Source: Echinococcus granulosus (taxonomy: Eukaryota > Platyhelminthes > Cestoda > Cyclophyllidea > Taeniidae). Taken from it: a stretch of 64,000 nucleotides of DNA. Position 1 is the stretch's first letter; every line of letters starts with the position of its first letter. This document shows, piece after piece, positions 28,901 through 40,265 of the stretch. The notes under the pieces are model-generated. The model was not told the DNA's origin, made no database searches, and saw only the letters and a program-made list of their open reading frames with translations. Made by a program: the position numbers and the translations under genes. The DNA lies in the NCBI RefSeq assembly GCF_000524195.1, contig NW_020170490.1:72664-136663 (forward strand). The letters run 5' to 3'.

Positions 28901-30715
28901 TCGTGTTTGCTCACACACTCACATTTGCAACTACCACCATTGCACTGATAACGGTGATTCTTTGTGACAGTTCAATGGACTTTGTTGTAGTGTTTCGAAG
29001 ACCTAATGAGGCATAGCAATATAGAAAGGCTGGATCACTAACCTACGGGAAGGGCTGGGATCGGTAAGCGTGGATCTTTAGTCGTCACCACTTCTTCGGC
29101 AACTTGTAATCAACGGTGCAGTAAGAAGTGGGGCGATATGTCGAATTCGAACCGTGGGAAGTGTTGCTTACATCGTCAGTGGTGGTGTATGCTGCAGCCT
29201 GTGGTTGAAAACCCTGAATATTGTGACCTTTAGAGGGATGAAGTGCGTCATACTGACCTGAAAGTAAACCCTAGACTAGTTCAAGGTGGACTCACCTCTC
29301 AAATCGGTATTTGGTCTGACGCCCCAGGAAACTAAACTGTATTTCATCGTCTGTGATAGGTATTTCACGTCTTTTCGGGGCCCATCGTAAGCTTAAGCGA
29401 CGTGATGAAATTACAAGTTCGGATCTAACTTGTTTGCTTTTAACCTGACCTAGCATTTTAACCACCATACTAGGTCTGTGGAGCTTAATGACAGGTATAT
29501 AGAGACTTTCCTCCCTTGTCCCTCTGGCACAATCCTGGTGTTTTTCTACTCATTTTGTGTTCGTCAATCTCCAGATTGCTTGATTTTACACCATTTCTCG
29601 TTCCCCCTATTGCCTTGCCTTCGCAACGAAGGATTTTATTCACACTTGTTGTACTTGGGTAGTTTTACCAAGTGGTCAATAAACTTGTAACGCTTTTTTC
29701 CTCTCTATTTGATTGTGTGACCACCTTATCTCACCTGACATCTGCTTTTCTCACCCCCGCACCTTGCACCGCAGTCGCTCAGTCCCCCTAATCCCACAGC
29801 CCATCTCGGCGATTCACTCAAGTAATTCCGCTGGTGACCTCTATGCCGCCCCCATCGCTAACAGTAAGGCCTCCCCATTTGCCAACACTACCTCCTCCTC
29901 CTCCTCTTGGCATAGCAATAATCCCGGACTCAAGGTGTTCGACTCCATCTCCTCATCTTCGACTAATGCCACGTCGGCTCCCCACGGCAACAGCGGGGCT
30001 CCTACTACTACCGGTGGTTACTCTGCACGAACTCTTGCATCCATATTCGAGTAAGCGAGCGGAATTGCGAGGCACATCGCCTTCCACTCTGCTATATATG
30101 TAATCCACTTCTTGTTTGCCAGTCGGTCATCGTGTGTAGCCCCCTTGAGTGTAGCCATGGCAGTCTCAAACCTGGTTGAGGTGACATGTGAATAGCAAGT
30201 GACCTCGGAAGAGGGCTTCACACTTTATGGGCCGAGAAAAAGTGGTGTAATCTTACCTATGATTTGTTTGCCGTTGTTTAGACCAACACAACCCCAGGGT
30301 TTGCATCACATGCCCTCGTTTGATTCGAATGAATGATGGAGGCCTCCAGATAGGGACCGAAATGGCTGTTTTGACTAGCAACAGCAGCAGCCCAGACTTT
30401 TCACCTGCACACCTAGATTACAAACCTAACCACCAATTAGGTAGAGATGGTATAAAGTCTTCTGTGGGTCGTGTTTTCTAATACTGTCCCCCTCCCTGTT
30501 GTTTGTGCTCCCAGCCAGCTTTGCTTGCTCGTTTTATCGGTGTGCAGTTCAGTAGCATGGGTCGTCGTCTCTATTCAAATGTGCTACCACGTAATTATCC
30601 TGTTTGGTGTAGTGAGTGACGCCTGCAGTCACCTCTTTTCTCTCCTCTTCCTCCTCCTTCGCTTAGAAACCGCGCATCGACACCATCCGGTCCACCTATA
30701 CCTCCCCGACCGTAG
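16993..30715 (+). CDS. DNM1: Dynamin (large membrane-fission GTPase), complete, 17 exons
   Basis: Exons 16993-17230, 17266-17415, 17454-17756, 17883-18186, 18661-18796, 21515-21582, 22414-22552, 22937-23094, 24372-24423, 26482-26595, 26679-26924, 27347-27493, 27693-27746, 28375-28536, 28636-28853, 29775-30050 and 30667-30715 total 2,814 nt, exactly 938 codons including TAG. Residues 39-47 are the P-loop [13 protein letters not shown] is at 137-140 and TKLD follows near 206. The middle domain spans roughly 310-500, the PH domain about 517-636 ([20 protein letters not shown]), and the GTPase effector domain about 640-757 ([16 protein letters not shown]). The tail ends in [10 protein letters not shown], like the proline-rich tails of dynamins that bind SH3 proteins. 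The family pinches off endocytic vesicles at the plasma membrane. The ATG follows an acceptor (TTTCAG) by five bases, and the upstream frame offers no better start. Introns range from 35 nt to 2.7 kb. Length is somewhat above the vertebrate 850-870 residues, mainly from exon 16. Confidence 0.97.
18797..21514 (+). other. Dynamin intron 5 (2.7 kb)
   Basis: This is the largest dynamin intron. It lies between the exon ending in RFPLDLIE and the exon beginning [11 protein letters not shown] see no coding segment or recognisable element, only T-rich unique-looking sequence and a short GTGTGCGTGTGC run near 21031. Confidence 0.8.
23095..24371 (+). other. Dynamin intron 8 with assembly gap
   Basis: The intron lies between exon 8 (ending GFNK/N) and the small 52-nt exon 9. 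It contains the N run at 23925-24024. A short segment at 23551-23590 resembles 46090-46130 in the intergenic repeat zone. No exon is needed here, because the phase-2 ends on either side join directly. Confidence 0.7.
23925..24024. other. Assembly gap (100 N)
   Basis: Exactly 100 N bases, a conventional placeholder for a gap of unknown size. It is inside a dynamin intron, so the coding sequence is unaffected. The true intron length is unknown. Confidence 0.99.
24424..26481 (+). other. Dynamin intron 9 (2.06 kb)
   Basis: The intron begins with a pyrimidine-rich stretch (CTCTCTC runs, about 24640-24700) and ends in CCCTTTCAG before the PH-domain exon. The open frames in it (for example 25757-26098) have no splice logic or recognisable homology. 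Nothing else was seen. Confidence 0.7.
29775..30103 (+). CDS. Dynamin exon 16 with alternative acceptor and alternative reading frame
   Basis: The main exon (29775-30050) is a Ser/Thr/Asn-rich stretch of 92 codons, phase 2 to phase 2. A second good acceptor (CCTAATCCCACAG) ends at 29799. Because exon 15 ends in phase 2, splicing to 29800 also gives an open frame, shifted by one. It encodes a proline-rich segment ([20 protein letters not shown]) and runs to a stop at 30101-30103. Such a tail looks more like a classical SH3-binding dynamin tail than the main frame does. Which form is transcribed cannot be decided from sequence alone. Confidence 0.4.
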
Positions 30716-31359
30716 GTTATTTTATTTTGCTTGTATATCTGCCTTTTTGATTGGAGATCATCTGCTGACGTGTTTATGCTGCCGCCTCTTTTGGACTTCT
30801 AGAAGCTAAGGTCCTTCCAATGCACGCACACGTCCTCTCGTCATCGCCATCATCACTGTTCCACTCTACCTGATTTCACCAACGCCCATCACCCCCAATC
30901 TTTCGGTTTTCAACCTAATCAAAAAAGGAATTATTATTGTTATTTCCTTACCGCTGCCACTGAAACTGTCACCATTACTTTTACGTGTGCTTATCTCTGC
31001 CCTCTTCTCAACCATCCCTCACTTCCGAGGGAAAGGAGCCTAAGTTGGATGCGAGGAGGGAAGATTGGGAAGAGGTGGAGGGAGGTGAATGGCTTCGCTT
31101 TAAGTGCGCATGCATTCATTGTCGACGTCTTGCGTCTCTTCATTCCCACTTGCCCCTTCTCCTCCCCTTCCCACCCCTTATGAAGTTGTCACGTTGATTT
31201 TAACAGAGCGGTGCTTTTACCATTTGCAGATGTTCAATCACAGCATTGTCTTGTCTGCACTTGCTTGGGGGTGGGGATTTGGTGGCGTGGAGCTTGTCAC
31301 AAAATTTGCGCTGGCGTTTCACGTAAAGTCCTACTTAACAGTTAAGTAGCACATCAGAC
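30716..31359. other. Region downstream of dynamin
   Basis: This presumably carries the dynamin 3' untranslated region. It is T- and C-rich, with many CCTCC and TTCC runs, and I see no clear AATAAA signal close to the stop codon. A few short open frames occur, none with recognisable content. Confidence 0.5.
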
Positions 31360-34300
31360 GAAGGAACTGCTCAAGTAGGGGTGGCACCAGTTTGAAGAGT
31401 CTTTGTATCTGGCGGAATCAGTGGACTCCCTTGACTCGAACATCTTGGTGACATTTTCAAAGTTGCATAAGTACTGGAATCCGCTTTGGTAGATGCCTCT
31501 GTTGGAAATCGAGAGCTTTCGGTTGTGGACACCAAGAAGAGTTGTTACTCTGCCATCTTCGTCGCGATCGGGAAGTTCGATTTTTCTTGACCCCCATCCC
31601 TTCGAAATTCAGCCCAGGTGGGTGAGAGGGAACGGGGCCTGCTTTGAGAGATCTTGCAACATCGAACATCTCATAAATAATGAAGTGTTGGCAAGTGTGG
31701 AAACATTTCATGAGCACTCCATATTCGTCTGCAACTAGACCAACGTAATTAAGAAACGGGGAACGACGCAGGCTCCGTGCTTTTGATCATCATGCTGGCT
31801 TCAAGTCTATAGCTTCCACGTCGTTCTGTGAACCAGTAAGGATGGCTCGGCTCATCTTCAAAAGTGATTCACAGCGATATCTTGGTAGCAACAGTAAGTG
31901 GTTACGATCCAGGTGGATCCTGTATCTAATTGAGGCCCCGAGCTTTCCACAACAGCGGGTAACAAAACGCTAACTGGTTTGATTGGCTTAAGACCATCTT
32001 TCGAGGGGCGGGTTATGGCCCTTCCTGTTACAGCCACCTTTGTCATGATCCGAGGACGGGGTGCCTTATCCTCCGAGCTGTTTAGGGGGTTGGGAAACAC
32101 TTTCAGGTGAGGCTCGCCTTGACCAACTCCGACCAACACAGAACGTGGTTTTTGTTAGTTCTATTATTACTACCAACAAACTCTAGCATCCGATCGCATT
32201 CGGTCATTCTCCGTACGAGGGTAGTAAATTTCCTATTACGGCTTCAGAGGAAGCCTCGAGTTGCTAAGCCTAGGTCCAGTCCTACTAGACAGCCAAATAG
32301 CAAATCAGGTGGGGGAGCTGTTTGAATATTAGTTATCAGCCTGAAAACGGTCCTCGTATTTGGGGTAATCAGTGGACTCCCTTGACTCAAACATCTTAGC
32401 GGGTTCGTCCTTTTCTTTTAATTTTATTTCCGACGATGCAATAGTACTAGATTCCACTTTTATAGATATCTATGCTAAAAATAGTCTTTTGGTTGTGGAC
32501 ATAGGGGAGGGTGGTTGTGCTGCTATCCCCATCGTGATTTGCAATTTTGGTGTTTTTCGGTTCGTGTCCGTTTGCAATTTAGTCCTGATGGATGAGGGAG
32601 ATCGAAGACTGTCAGGAGGAATCCTACGCCATTGAACACCTTATGGCTAACGAAACGTTAGTAAATGAGGAAGTAGCTGATGGTCGTAGGTAAAGGACTG
32701 CTACTTGATGACGGTCATGGATGGTGAAGCGTGCCTTATCCGTCGGCAGCTGGAGCGACGAGATCAACTGGAAGCTTCAAAAAACAGAAAATTACACAAG
32801 TTCTGATTTTTTAGTTATCATACTGATTTCAGAATGTCCTGCTTGGGTCTATGGCCTCCAAACTCTTTTGTGCACTAGTGAGAAGTGTGCTTCCAGCTGT
32901 GCAACACGCAATTGCGTCTTCGAAAGTGTGTTGCGACGATGTATTGACGATGAGGCTAAGTGAGCCCGCTTCAAGGGGACGAAAGCCTTAATTCCGACAA
33001 CTGAGTGCCACACCTTAACGCACCAGGAGGTATGGCCATCATAGCCGCTTTAATTTCGGAAACTTTTCAAATCCCCAGCCCTGTCTACGATCCTTCCGTG
33101 ACATCATCTCGTACCACGCTGCCGTATTCTTCGACCTGTTTCGAGGCTACTCTTCCTATGGCTACAAACTGTAAAGCATCGTCCTGTTTTGGAAGTCACT
33201 TTTAAAAGAGCCTCTCCTCAGTCTATCTCGACCACCATTGAACGCTGCATTTGCAAGTACTGTAGCTACTAGCAACGGGATAAGTAGCATTTCGTCTTTA
33301 CATCCAGCTCTTCTCTATGAATGGCATAAACTTCCTTCCCTATCGGGGCGTCGTATTACGACTCCCGAGGTTCCAATTCGTCCTACTGAACAGTCATGTA
33401 CTAAATTAGATAGAGAAGCTGTTCAAGTAGCCGTGGCATCAATTTGGAGATAGTCTTTGCATCCGGTGGAACTGGTGGACTCCCCTGACTCCAAAATCAT
33501 AGTGGGTTGTCTATCTTGGTGACAATTTCAAAGTTGCATAAGTACTAGATTTCACTTTGGTTTTTGGTCGTGAACACAAAGGAGGACGGTTGTGCTGCTG
33601 TCCCAGTCACAATTGGGAAGTTCATGTTTCTTGATTCACATCCCTTCGGAATTCAGCCCTGGTGGAGGAGGGGAATCGAAATGTATCATAAGAGATCCTG
33701 TAACATCAAACCTTTCAAGGATAACGAAACGACTGTGAGAAAGTATCTAGGAGTCGCAAATATAGATTTGCCGCCTAATCACGGTCGTGTTTTGATAGTG
33801 TGCCTTACCCGTCGGCACCTGGACCTACGTGACCAAATAAAAGCAACAGAAAACAGAGAACTACACGGCCTCCGTGTTCCCGGTAGCTACACTGACTCCA
33901 GGACATCCCATTCTGGTCTACAGCTTCCAAGCCTTTCTGCGCTCCGATAAAAAGTGTTATTACATTCTGGTACGCTTCGCTCCGTCTTTGAAATTGATTC
34001 ATGGTAGGACGCCAGCGGGGGAACAAAACTCCGATTCCTTTGACTGGGAGGAATGACAACGAAGACCGGAATTCCGAACTTTCCACAAGGGTTAGTAGAA
34101 CCATCTCTTGAAGGAGCGCCCACCAACCTGCTGTGATAGCGACTTGTACCAGGATCCGAGAACAAGGCACTTTCTTCTCCGACCCGTTTCAGGGCTGTTC
34201 TTCCCACATAACAAACAACCCCTTGCTAAACCTCGACTATCTTCGGAGAGCACCTTCGGATGGAACTCTCCCAACTACCAGAAGGCAATCCTAGAGTGTC

Positions 34301-34500
34301 CCACCGCTACTGACTACGAAACAAATAGCACCCCACCCCCACACCCGGTTCTTCTATACGAGCATGCTAAACTTCCTCCCTTTCCTATCAGTACGTTACA
34401 GTACAGCTTCAGAAGAAGCCTCAAGGGGTCAAACCCACACAGAGCAAATCTGGCGGCTTTTTTGGGGTGTGAACACACCACCTTCGTATTTCGTGATGCT
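31360..34500 (+). repeat. Three diverged tandem units of about 1 kb (decayed coding-like sequence)
   Basis: Unit 1 is about 31360-32300, unit 2 about 32330-33430, unit 3 about 33435-34480. All carry TGGACTCCC(T/C)TGACTC near their start (31422, 32373, 33475), giving spacings of about 950 and 1,100 bp. They then share an ordered series of similar segments: AAAGTTGCATAAGTACT in units 1 and 3, GGTTGTGCTGCT in 2 and 3, and GCTTCAGA(G/A)GAAGCCTC near the ends of 1 and 3. The same frame is readable in parts of all units (GCAAIPI in unit 2, GCAAVPVTIGKFMFLD in unit 3, SSIFLDPHPFEIQP in unit 1), but stops and frameshifts break it. This looks like an old duplicated gene segment or a low-copy repeat in decay. 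No functional protein can be read. A loose similarity to WD-repeat coronin-7-like proteins was noticed but is not secure. Confidence 0.6.
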
Positions 34501-34912
34501 TCAAGCACAAAATTGACAGGGTGAAGAACAGGTTAAAACGCGAATCACCATGCGCCAGTAGCAGTTCACACCACACCCCACCACTCCAAAGCCATAAGAT
34601 TTTAGAAGCGCGTTGCCTAGAGAAACTGCTTAGTACGAGAGCCCTGGTAGGTAGATCGGCATCCCAGTGAGTGGTTTGTGCTTTCTGACCACCAAAGCAG
34701 ACACAATCAGAGAGTGGCAATTTTTACTCCTCGACCCATGGCAATTCACGCGAGTCGTGACGTGATTCCCGGAGGTAAACTGCTCTGCCACCTCCCGTCA
34801 TGACTTAATGCGGTTGGGGGTGAGGTTAAAAAAGACGTATCGAGGTGAGATGAAACATGAGAAAGGAGTGGAGAAGGCATATTTACACGATAAAATGAAA
34901 CAAGAGTATTGA

Positions 34913-37900
34913 CTAGAGCACGATCTCCATTTGAGCCTCTTGTTGATGCGAGGGGACGATTCCGTTGTAGGGATTCATGCAACCAGCCTTCTCGGAGCGA
35001 AAACTTCGCCAGGTGAAAACGCAGACAGCGACAGTAATGCATATTAGGAGGAAGGCTGCTATCTGGATTGCTATCTGCTCTCCACTCGTCAATATGGGAG
35101 GTTGTGGCCCTGTAAAAGAGAATCAAGTGAACGGATGTGACTTGTGCATTGATACTATGGCAACGAAACAACGGGTTCTACAAATCCCACGATTTTGATC
35201 ACTATCTTTGCCTCAGTAGCACTTCAGATCTTTCGTGCAATCATAATCAAGCTACAATCCTGGCTCAGGTGCACTGAAGACTCCTGTTGAGGGCGTAGAT
35301 GTTGAGTGGATGAATGAATGCGACATCTAGACACGCACTCAGAAGCGCTGAACCTGAGGAGACCCATAGCCGAATGTCTGTCGAAGGTGTGACCGTTAAC
35401 GAATGGAACAATAAACCAAAAACCTCCTCTTCAAAGTTTCCTTGGATGGATACGTAGTCCAATTGGACGAAGACAGGCGGAAGAAGAACAGGACTCCGAA
35501 CGGACTCGACAACCTTCTAAAATGGTCGAATTCGGACGCTAATAATCACCACATCAGACGTAAAACACTTTCGTTTCAGGTTGAAAGTTGGCCTATGAAC
35601 GATTAAGCGGCTCTCTTGGATGGACAGGCTGTTGAAAGCCTGAAACAGAACACGAACTCAAGGGGCGTCCAGAACGCGTCTTCATGAGGTTAAAGGTACG
35701 TGTTACTACGGCTTCTATGCCGCCGGCACGCATGCGCATACCGATGAGGGGAGAGGAGCGGCGGGGAGGGGTGGCTACGGGCCAGTGTTGGAGAAATGAC
35801 AGGACGCGCGGATCATGTGAGGTGGTAGAGGATGCAAGCATGGAGGGGGAAGAAAAGGAACGAGAAGGTGGAGAGGCACCCAGCGGGAGCAAAATTGGCG
35901 TATTTTCCAGCTGTGCATGACGCACACTCCAGTCGAGACGGGTTTAAACACGCTTGCTTACGAGGACAATGGATGGCCTGATTCACTTTATCATCGCACC
36001 CGCTTTCATCAAAACAACCTCCGTGCTTGTAGGGTGTGCTTCTTTATGCAGCCCAGGCACATCGGTCAGTAAAACCGCTGTCATTGGCACAATACTCACT
36101 CCGGAGCCTCAATTTGAGCCTTCCCGACTGAAATGCGGATTTTTAAGGCAAGTCATACAGAAGTGATGGAATTTGATCAAATAAGTGCGCATTAAATTAT
36201 TTAATGGGCTGGAACCGTCTTAAAGTGACACCACTACACTAGATTTTACAACCCACAAACAATGTCCATCAAATTGTACGGCAAACCGGCTTTTTAACAG
36301 CCTTTGCAACCACGAAATCCAGGCAACCGTCAAACACTTTTAATGATGGCGCTACGGCAACATCTGAATCTTTAATTAGCTGTTGCACATGGTATCAATT
36401 GACTTCTGGAACAAATGACGTGTCCATGCTTGAAGAGTCCCCTTAGGTCTAAATGATTTCACAGATATCAGCGCAGGAGCAATACCATCAGAGGGTTACA
36501 AAAGGGGTTAATGCAGTGCAAAAGGCATCGTGCAGTGGAGGCAGTTACAGACCAATCCTTCCTGCTGACTCAGAGCCCATAAATAAGGCTACAGATGATC
36601 GTAAACAATTCGGAAACCCCAGTGATTACGCAGCACAGCGTAACTACGATCAAAGAGGGCGATAAACAATAACCTACCATCACAGAGCACATAGGTGCAT
36701 GCAGCTGTAGAGTTGCCATTATAGAAGTTATCCGAGCACCAATATCTGCCAGTACTGGGTACACGATCCGGTTGGTCCGTTGAACAGTAAACAATATTCA
36801 GACCAATCAGCGATAGTCTCAGATCAACAGGTACCGAGAACTCGGGTTCCCAATTCAGAGGTTGTGACTGTCCATTTGAATCATAAGTACAGGTTATTAA
36901 CGCTCGACTCTTGGCTGAGCTTAACCCCTCAGGGCAATGGCGAGTCTCTACGTGAGTCACTTTAGATGAGGGATGCTTCCTAGGCAGTGTCTACAAAGTA
37001 ATATAAAGCAGCGATAATTATTAAACTTCCCCACAAATAATGAAAAGGTACTGGGAGAAGTACGAAACCAAGTATCATATACTGCAAAGCGGTGGAAAAT
37101 ATAAGGTCATCAAACTAATTATCAGACATGTCCAGAGATTCAAATGGCGAACAAAAATCTATTGGCTAACCCAAAGCCATACATTGTTAAACTATAGAAA
37201 ATCTACTAAGAATAATGCTAGCGTGCTTAATACGAGCTGTCGTGAACGAAAAGTAAATTAAAAAGCCCAAATCTATCTTTTGTACAACAAAACTCGCCTA
37301 GGCCGAATTTTGGTTAAAAATGCTATCCATCAAAAGGGATGGAGAAGTGCTTACGCTGTTAACGAAACTCCACATTAGATGCCGAGTTTCAGAAGCACAT
37401 CGGGAGGAACATTCAAAAACAAAGCCTTTTATGCCACGAGATCGGCCACGAATTAGGTCTAATGGATCAGAGCGTGATCCTGTACCCAGCTCAAATTCGC
37501 CGCCGGATTTTGATTCGGAAGTTGAGCTTGAGGCTGACTGCATAGCGCTTACAACGGGAAGTTCAATGAAAGGAGGGCTCAAAATTTGAGGGACTGCAAA
37601 ACAAACAAACAAAAAGCCAATACTGGGACTGTATAAGCGTCCTAGGCCTCAAGTGTGCATTCAATAAATGGACGAACATTCATTAATAAATATATTACCA
37701 TTTACGACAATATCCACAGACGCCGTTTGACTCCCATGGGAGCATGACCATATACCACGAGTCGCATACGTCACGGGATTCAATATCCATTCAACACTTG
37801 TTTCATTCTCGAAACATTGTATTGGGGTCTTTATTTGTCTATAACTCAGGCACTTTTCTCCAACATCCGAGCCATTTCTTTTCCAGACAATGTTAAATCT

Positions 37901-38044
37901 GCTTTCGTAGTGATGCTGGCAGATGAGGTGCAGACGCGACCCGTTCTGAGGAAATCGGGAAGGTAAAGCGACCAGAGAAATCCTATCTGCTTGCCCGATG
38001 TCGAGGAACCCGAGCACAACCGCCGCAACCAGAAACAACGGCAT
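34913..38044 (-). CDS. Two-Ig-domain type I membrane protein, 364 residues, family unknown
   Basis: Four minus-strand exons, 38044-37699, 37593-37355, 36990-36678 and 35109-34913, give 1,095 nt with matching phases (1, 0, 1) and GT-AG borders. The ATG opens a signal peptide (MPLFLVAAVVLGFLDIGQA). The first Ig-like domain has Cys (LICQ), Trp (IVWKRN) and the closing RGIWSCSHG, plus three N-glycosylation sequons. The second spans exons 2-3 (FVFECSS, MWSF, then TGRYWCSDN). Residues 312-333 (IAIQIAAFLLICITVAVCVF) form one membrane helix, followed by a basic stop-transfer RSFR and a tail of about 30 residues ending EIVL. The topology predicts a cell-surface adhesion or receptor protein. I do not recognise a specific orthologue. 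The 1.57-kb last intron (35110-36677) contains only unsupported open frames. Confidence 0.85.
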
Positions 38045-40265
38045 CTCAAAAAGTGAACTCGCCTTCGGTTGTTTAATCGAGCATTGATTTATAGGAATAA
38101 ACAAAAGTCGGCGTGACCATGAATATCTGCCTTAATGTCGAGAAATATAATATTAAAAGCCAATAATTATATAATTTAGGTAAACTGTTTTGTTAGAACA
38201 CATCAAGACTAATTTACAATATATCAAGTTGCTTTAGTGACATTTGCAAATAACTTTTCGTTTTCTAAACATAGCCCTATAAATTAGTTGAAACAGCAAA
38301 TAGGCTATTTTTGTTAATACGCCTAATCTTTTGCGTAGAAACAAGAGTTAATTAAATACTTAACTGACTTATGTACGATTTCGTTCATTTGATTTTCGAA
38401 ACGTCCTCTTCTTTTGTCCCCGGTAGCAACTTTAACTAACAACATTACCCTATAAAAAGTGAAATCGGTGAAAACTTACTTTTGCCAATACGTAATAGGT
38501 TCAGGGTTGACCTCCACTACCTCTGCCTTCGCAATGCTGGAAGGTGAATTTTCAACTTCTGCTGTTTATGTGTTTTAAGATTGTGTAGTCAAAAATCCAA
38601 CAATACAATGCACCATTAATTGATTCTTCATGCTGCTGAACAGATTCTTGATCCCAAAGTCACAAGTTCCGTTTGGCGACTCCTTGTTATCTGGAGCTTT
38701 GTCCTGCATAGGTACTGTATTGGAAAAATGGGCTACGTGCTGGCCATCACGCATGACATGCGTGAGAACACTGGCCTAAAAGCCGAGTCCTGTAACAAAT
38801 GTGTGATATAGGATTTCGCGTTTAATCCTCCTTTCTAGTTTCTTCTCACTTAAGTACACCCCAGCCAGCACCTATCTGGGCTCTCCTCAGCCAGTGGAGA
38901 AGTGGGGAGGTGTTGCATGTTTATTTGATTGACGTCTTTTGGAGCTTGGGGCTAATGACATGCTCCAAAGGTCAGGTCTTCGGAAAAGGTACAGTAGCAA
39001 AGCCCTATGTGGCCCGTCACCAAAGCCGAGAGTTAAATATCCAGCACATTACATAAGAAATCTGGTGCCCTCAAAGGCAGTGCTTACACTATTACATCAG
39101 CGCTGTCTGACTGTTTTCCATCGAGTGTTTAGTTATACATCTCATGAAAAAAAAGGCATTCAGAGGAATAATGCAAACAGTGCCGTTTAGATGGCACGTA
39201 TTTTGGCGAGTTAACTAAAGTTTCATCTGCACTTGTGGAGGGTGTTGTTAAAACTCTAAAGGCAAAATGACTTTGGTGCTAAAATCTTATTAGTATAAGT
39301 AAGTGAATCAGTGGATGTTAACGGGCGTGACAAGTCCTTCAGCTAAATAAGTCCGCTGCAACTAATTGGCTGTGCTCTATTTGAAAGATAAGGATGTCGA
39401 GTTCCACCACACACTTCCAACGTTACGGATTTAATTCAGAATTAAGTGGAACAGGACCTGCCATTTTAATGTTCGCTGTCCTCCAACTCCGGCGCGGTCA
39501 TCAAAGCGGCCAAGGTCACGACCACGCAATCTGTAATGCCTACCTGTCTGTAAATGTGTCAACGGTGTTTAATCACAAAAAATGCGCACAATAACGAACT
39601 CTTAAGCTATGCAGCGATTGAGGGCAGTGCAAGACCTTAAAGCAGACCAAAGCCGAGACGCTTTACTGGGAACCTGCAAGCTTAGATTTTGCGTAGTTTT
39701 TTTGGCACCGGCGCACAAATGAAGGCAATGGGGAATGGATGAAAAAACAATCGGGTGTGATTTTGCTCTGACTAATCAGCACAATTAGTTGAAAGAGAAT
39801 CAAATATGTTAGACATTTCCCGTGAAATTGCCTGTTAATACGTCTTGGCCTTCCCAACCTTTCGCCTATGTGAAACCGCAAAACTCATCCAACAATTTAT
39901 CTGTTGGTATTTTTTCCAAAGTCTCGGCTTTCTTCTCTCATTTCATAAGCGGGCGATGTATTTCTTTGTTCTATCCTAATAAATGCTACAAATAATTGCA
40001 ATTACCTTAGTAATCGTTTGATCACCACTTACTAGACCTGTCTGATTGCCCTAGAGATAGTTATTTACCTCATTCTGCTGTTACTCTTTCATTAATTGAC
40101 ATCCTTCTCTTTTGAACTGTCTTAGTTAACTAAGAGGCAAACATTCTCGTTAATGGGATGAAAATTAGTCACTTGGAACAGGAAGCCGATTTGAAGCAAT
40201 TGTTGGGGGTATTTTAAAACTAAAAGAATACAGACATAATCTTCAGTCCATGTTCGGTTGATTCT
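38045..40265. other. Intergenic region with a copy of the dispersed repeat
   Basis: AT-rich sequence between the Ig-domain gene (leftward, whose promoter should lie here) and the end of the PDZ-domain gene. About 38600-39000 is a decayed copy of the dispersed repeat family described separately. Nothing else was recognised. Confidence 0.5.
38600..39000 (+). repeat. Dispersed repeat, copy A
   Basis: The segment around 38695-38725 (TGGAGCTTTGTCCTGCATAG) and the following CACTGGCCTAAAAGCCGAGT closely match the reverse complement of 62240-62390. The diverged core (GGGGCTAATGACATGCTCC) follows at about 38948. The copy has no intact reading frame. It is a fragment of the family whose longest copies are at 47090-48110 and 61890-62710. 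Confidence 0.6.

Noticed and set aside
29080..29170. Possible tRNA promoter-like B-box (GGTTCGAATTC on the minus strand)
   Set aside because: No cloverleaf or A-box at suitable spacing could be drawn.
33564..33950. Plus-strand 128-codon frame as a functional gene
   Set aside because: Sequence parallels in the two neighbouring units carry stops and shifts; it is treated as part of the decayed tandem units.
31360..34500. Assignment of the tandem units to coronin-7/WD-repeat proteins
   Set aside because: Only scattered short resemblances were seen; not enough to name a family without a profile search.
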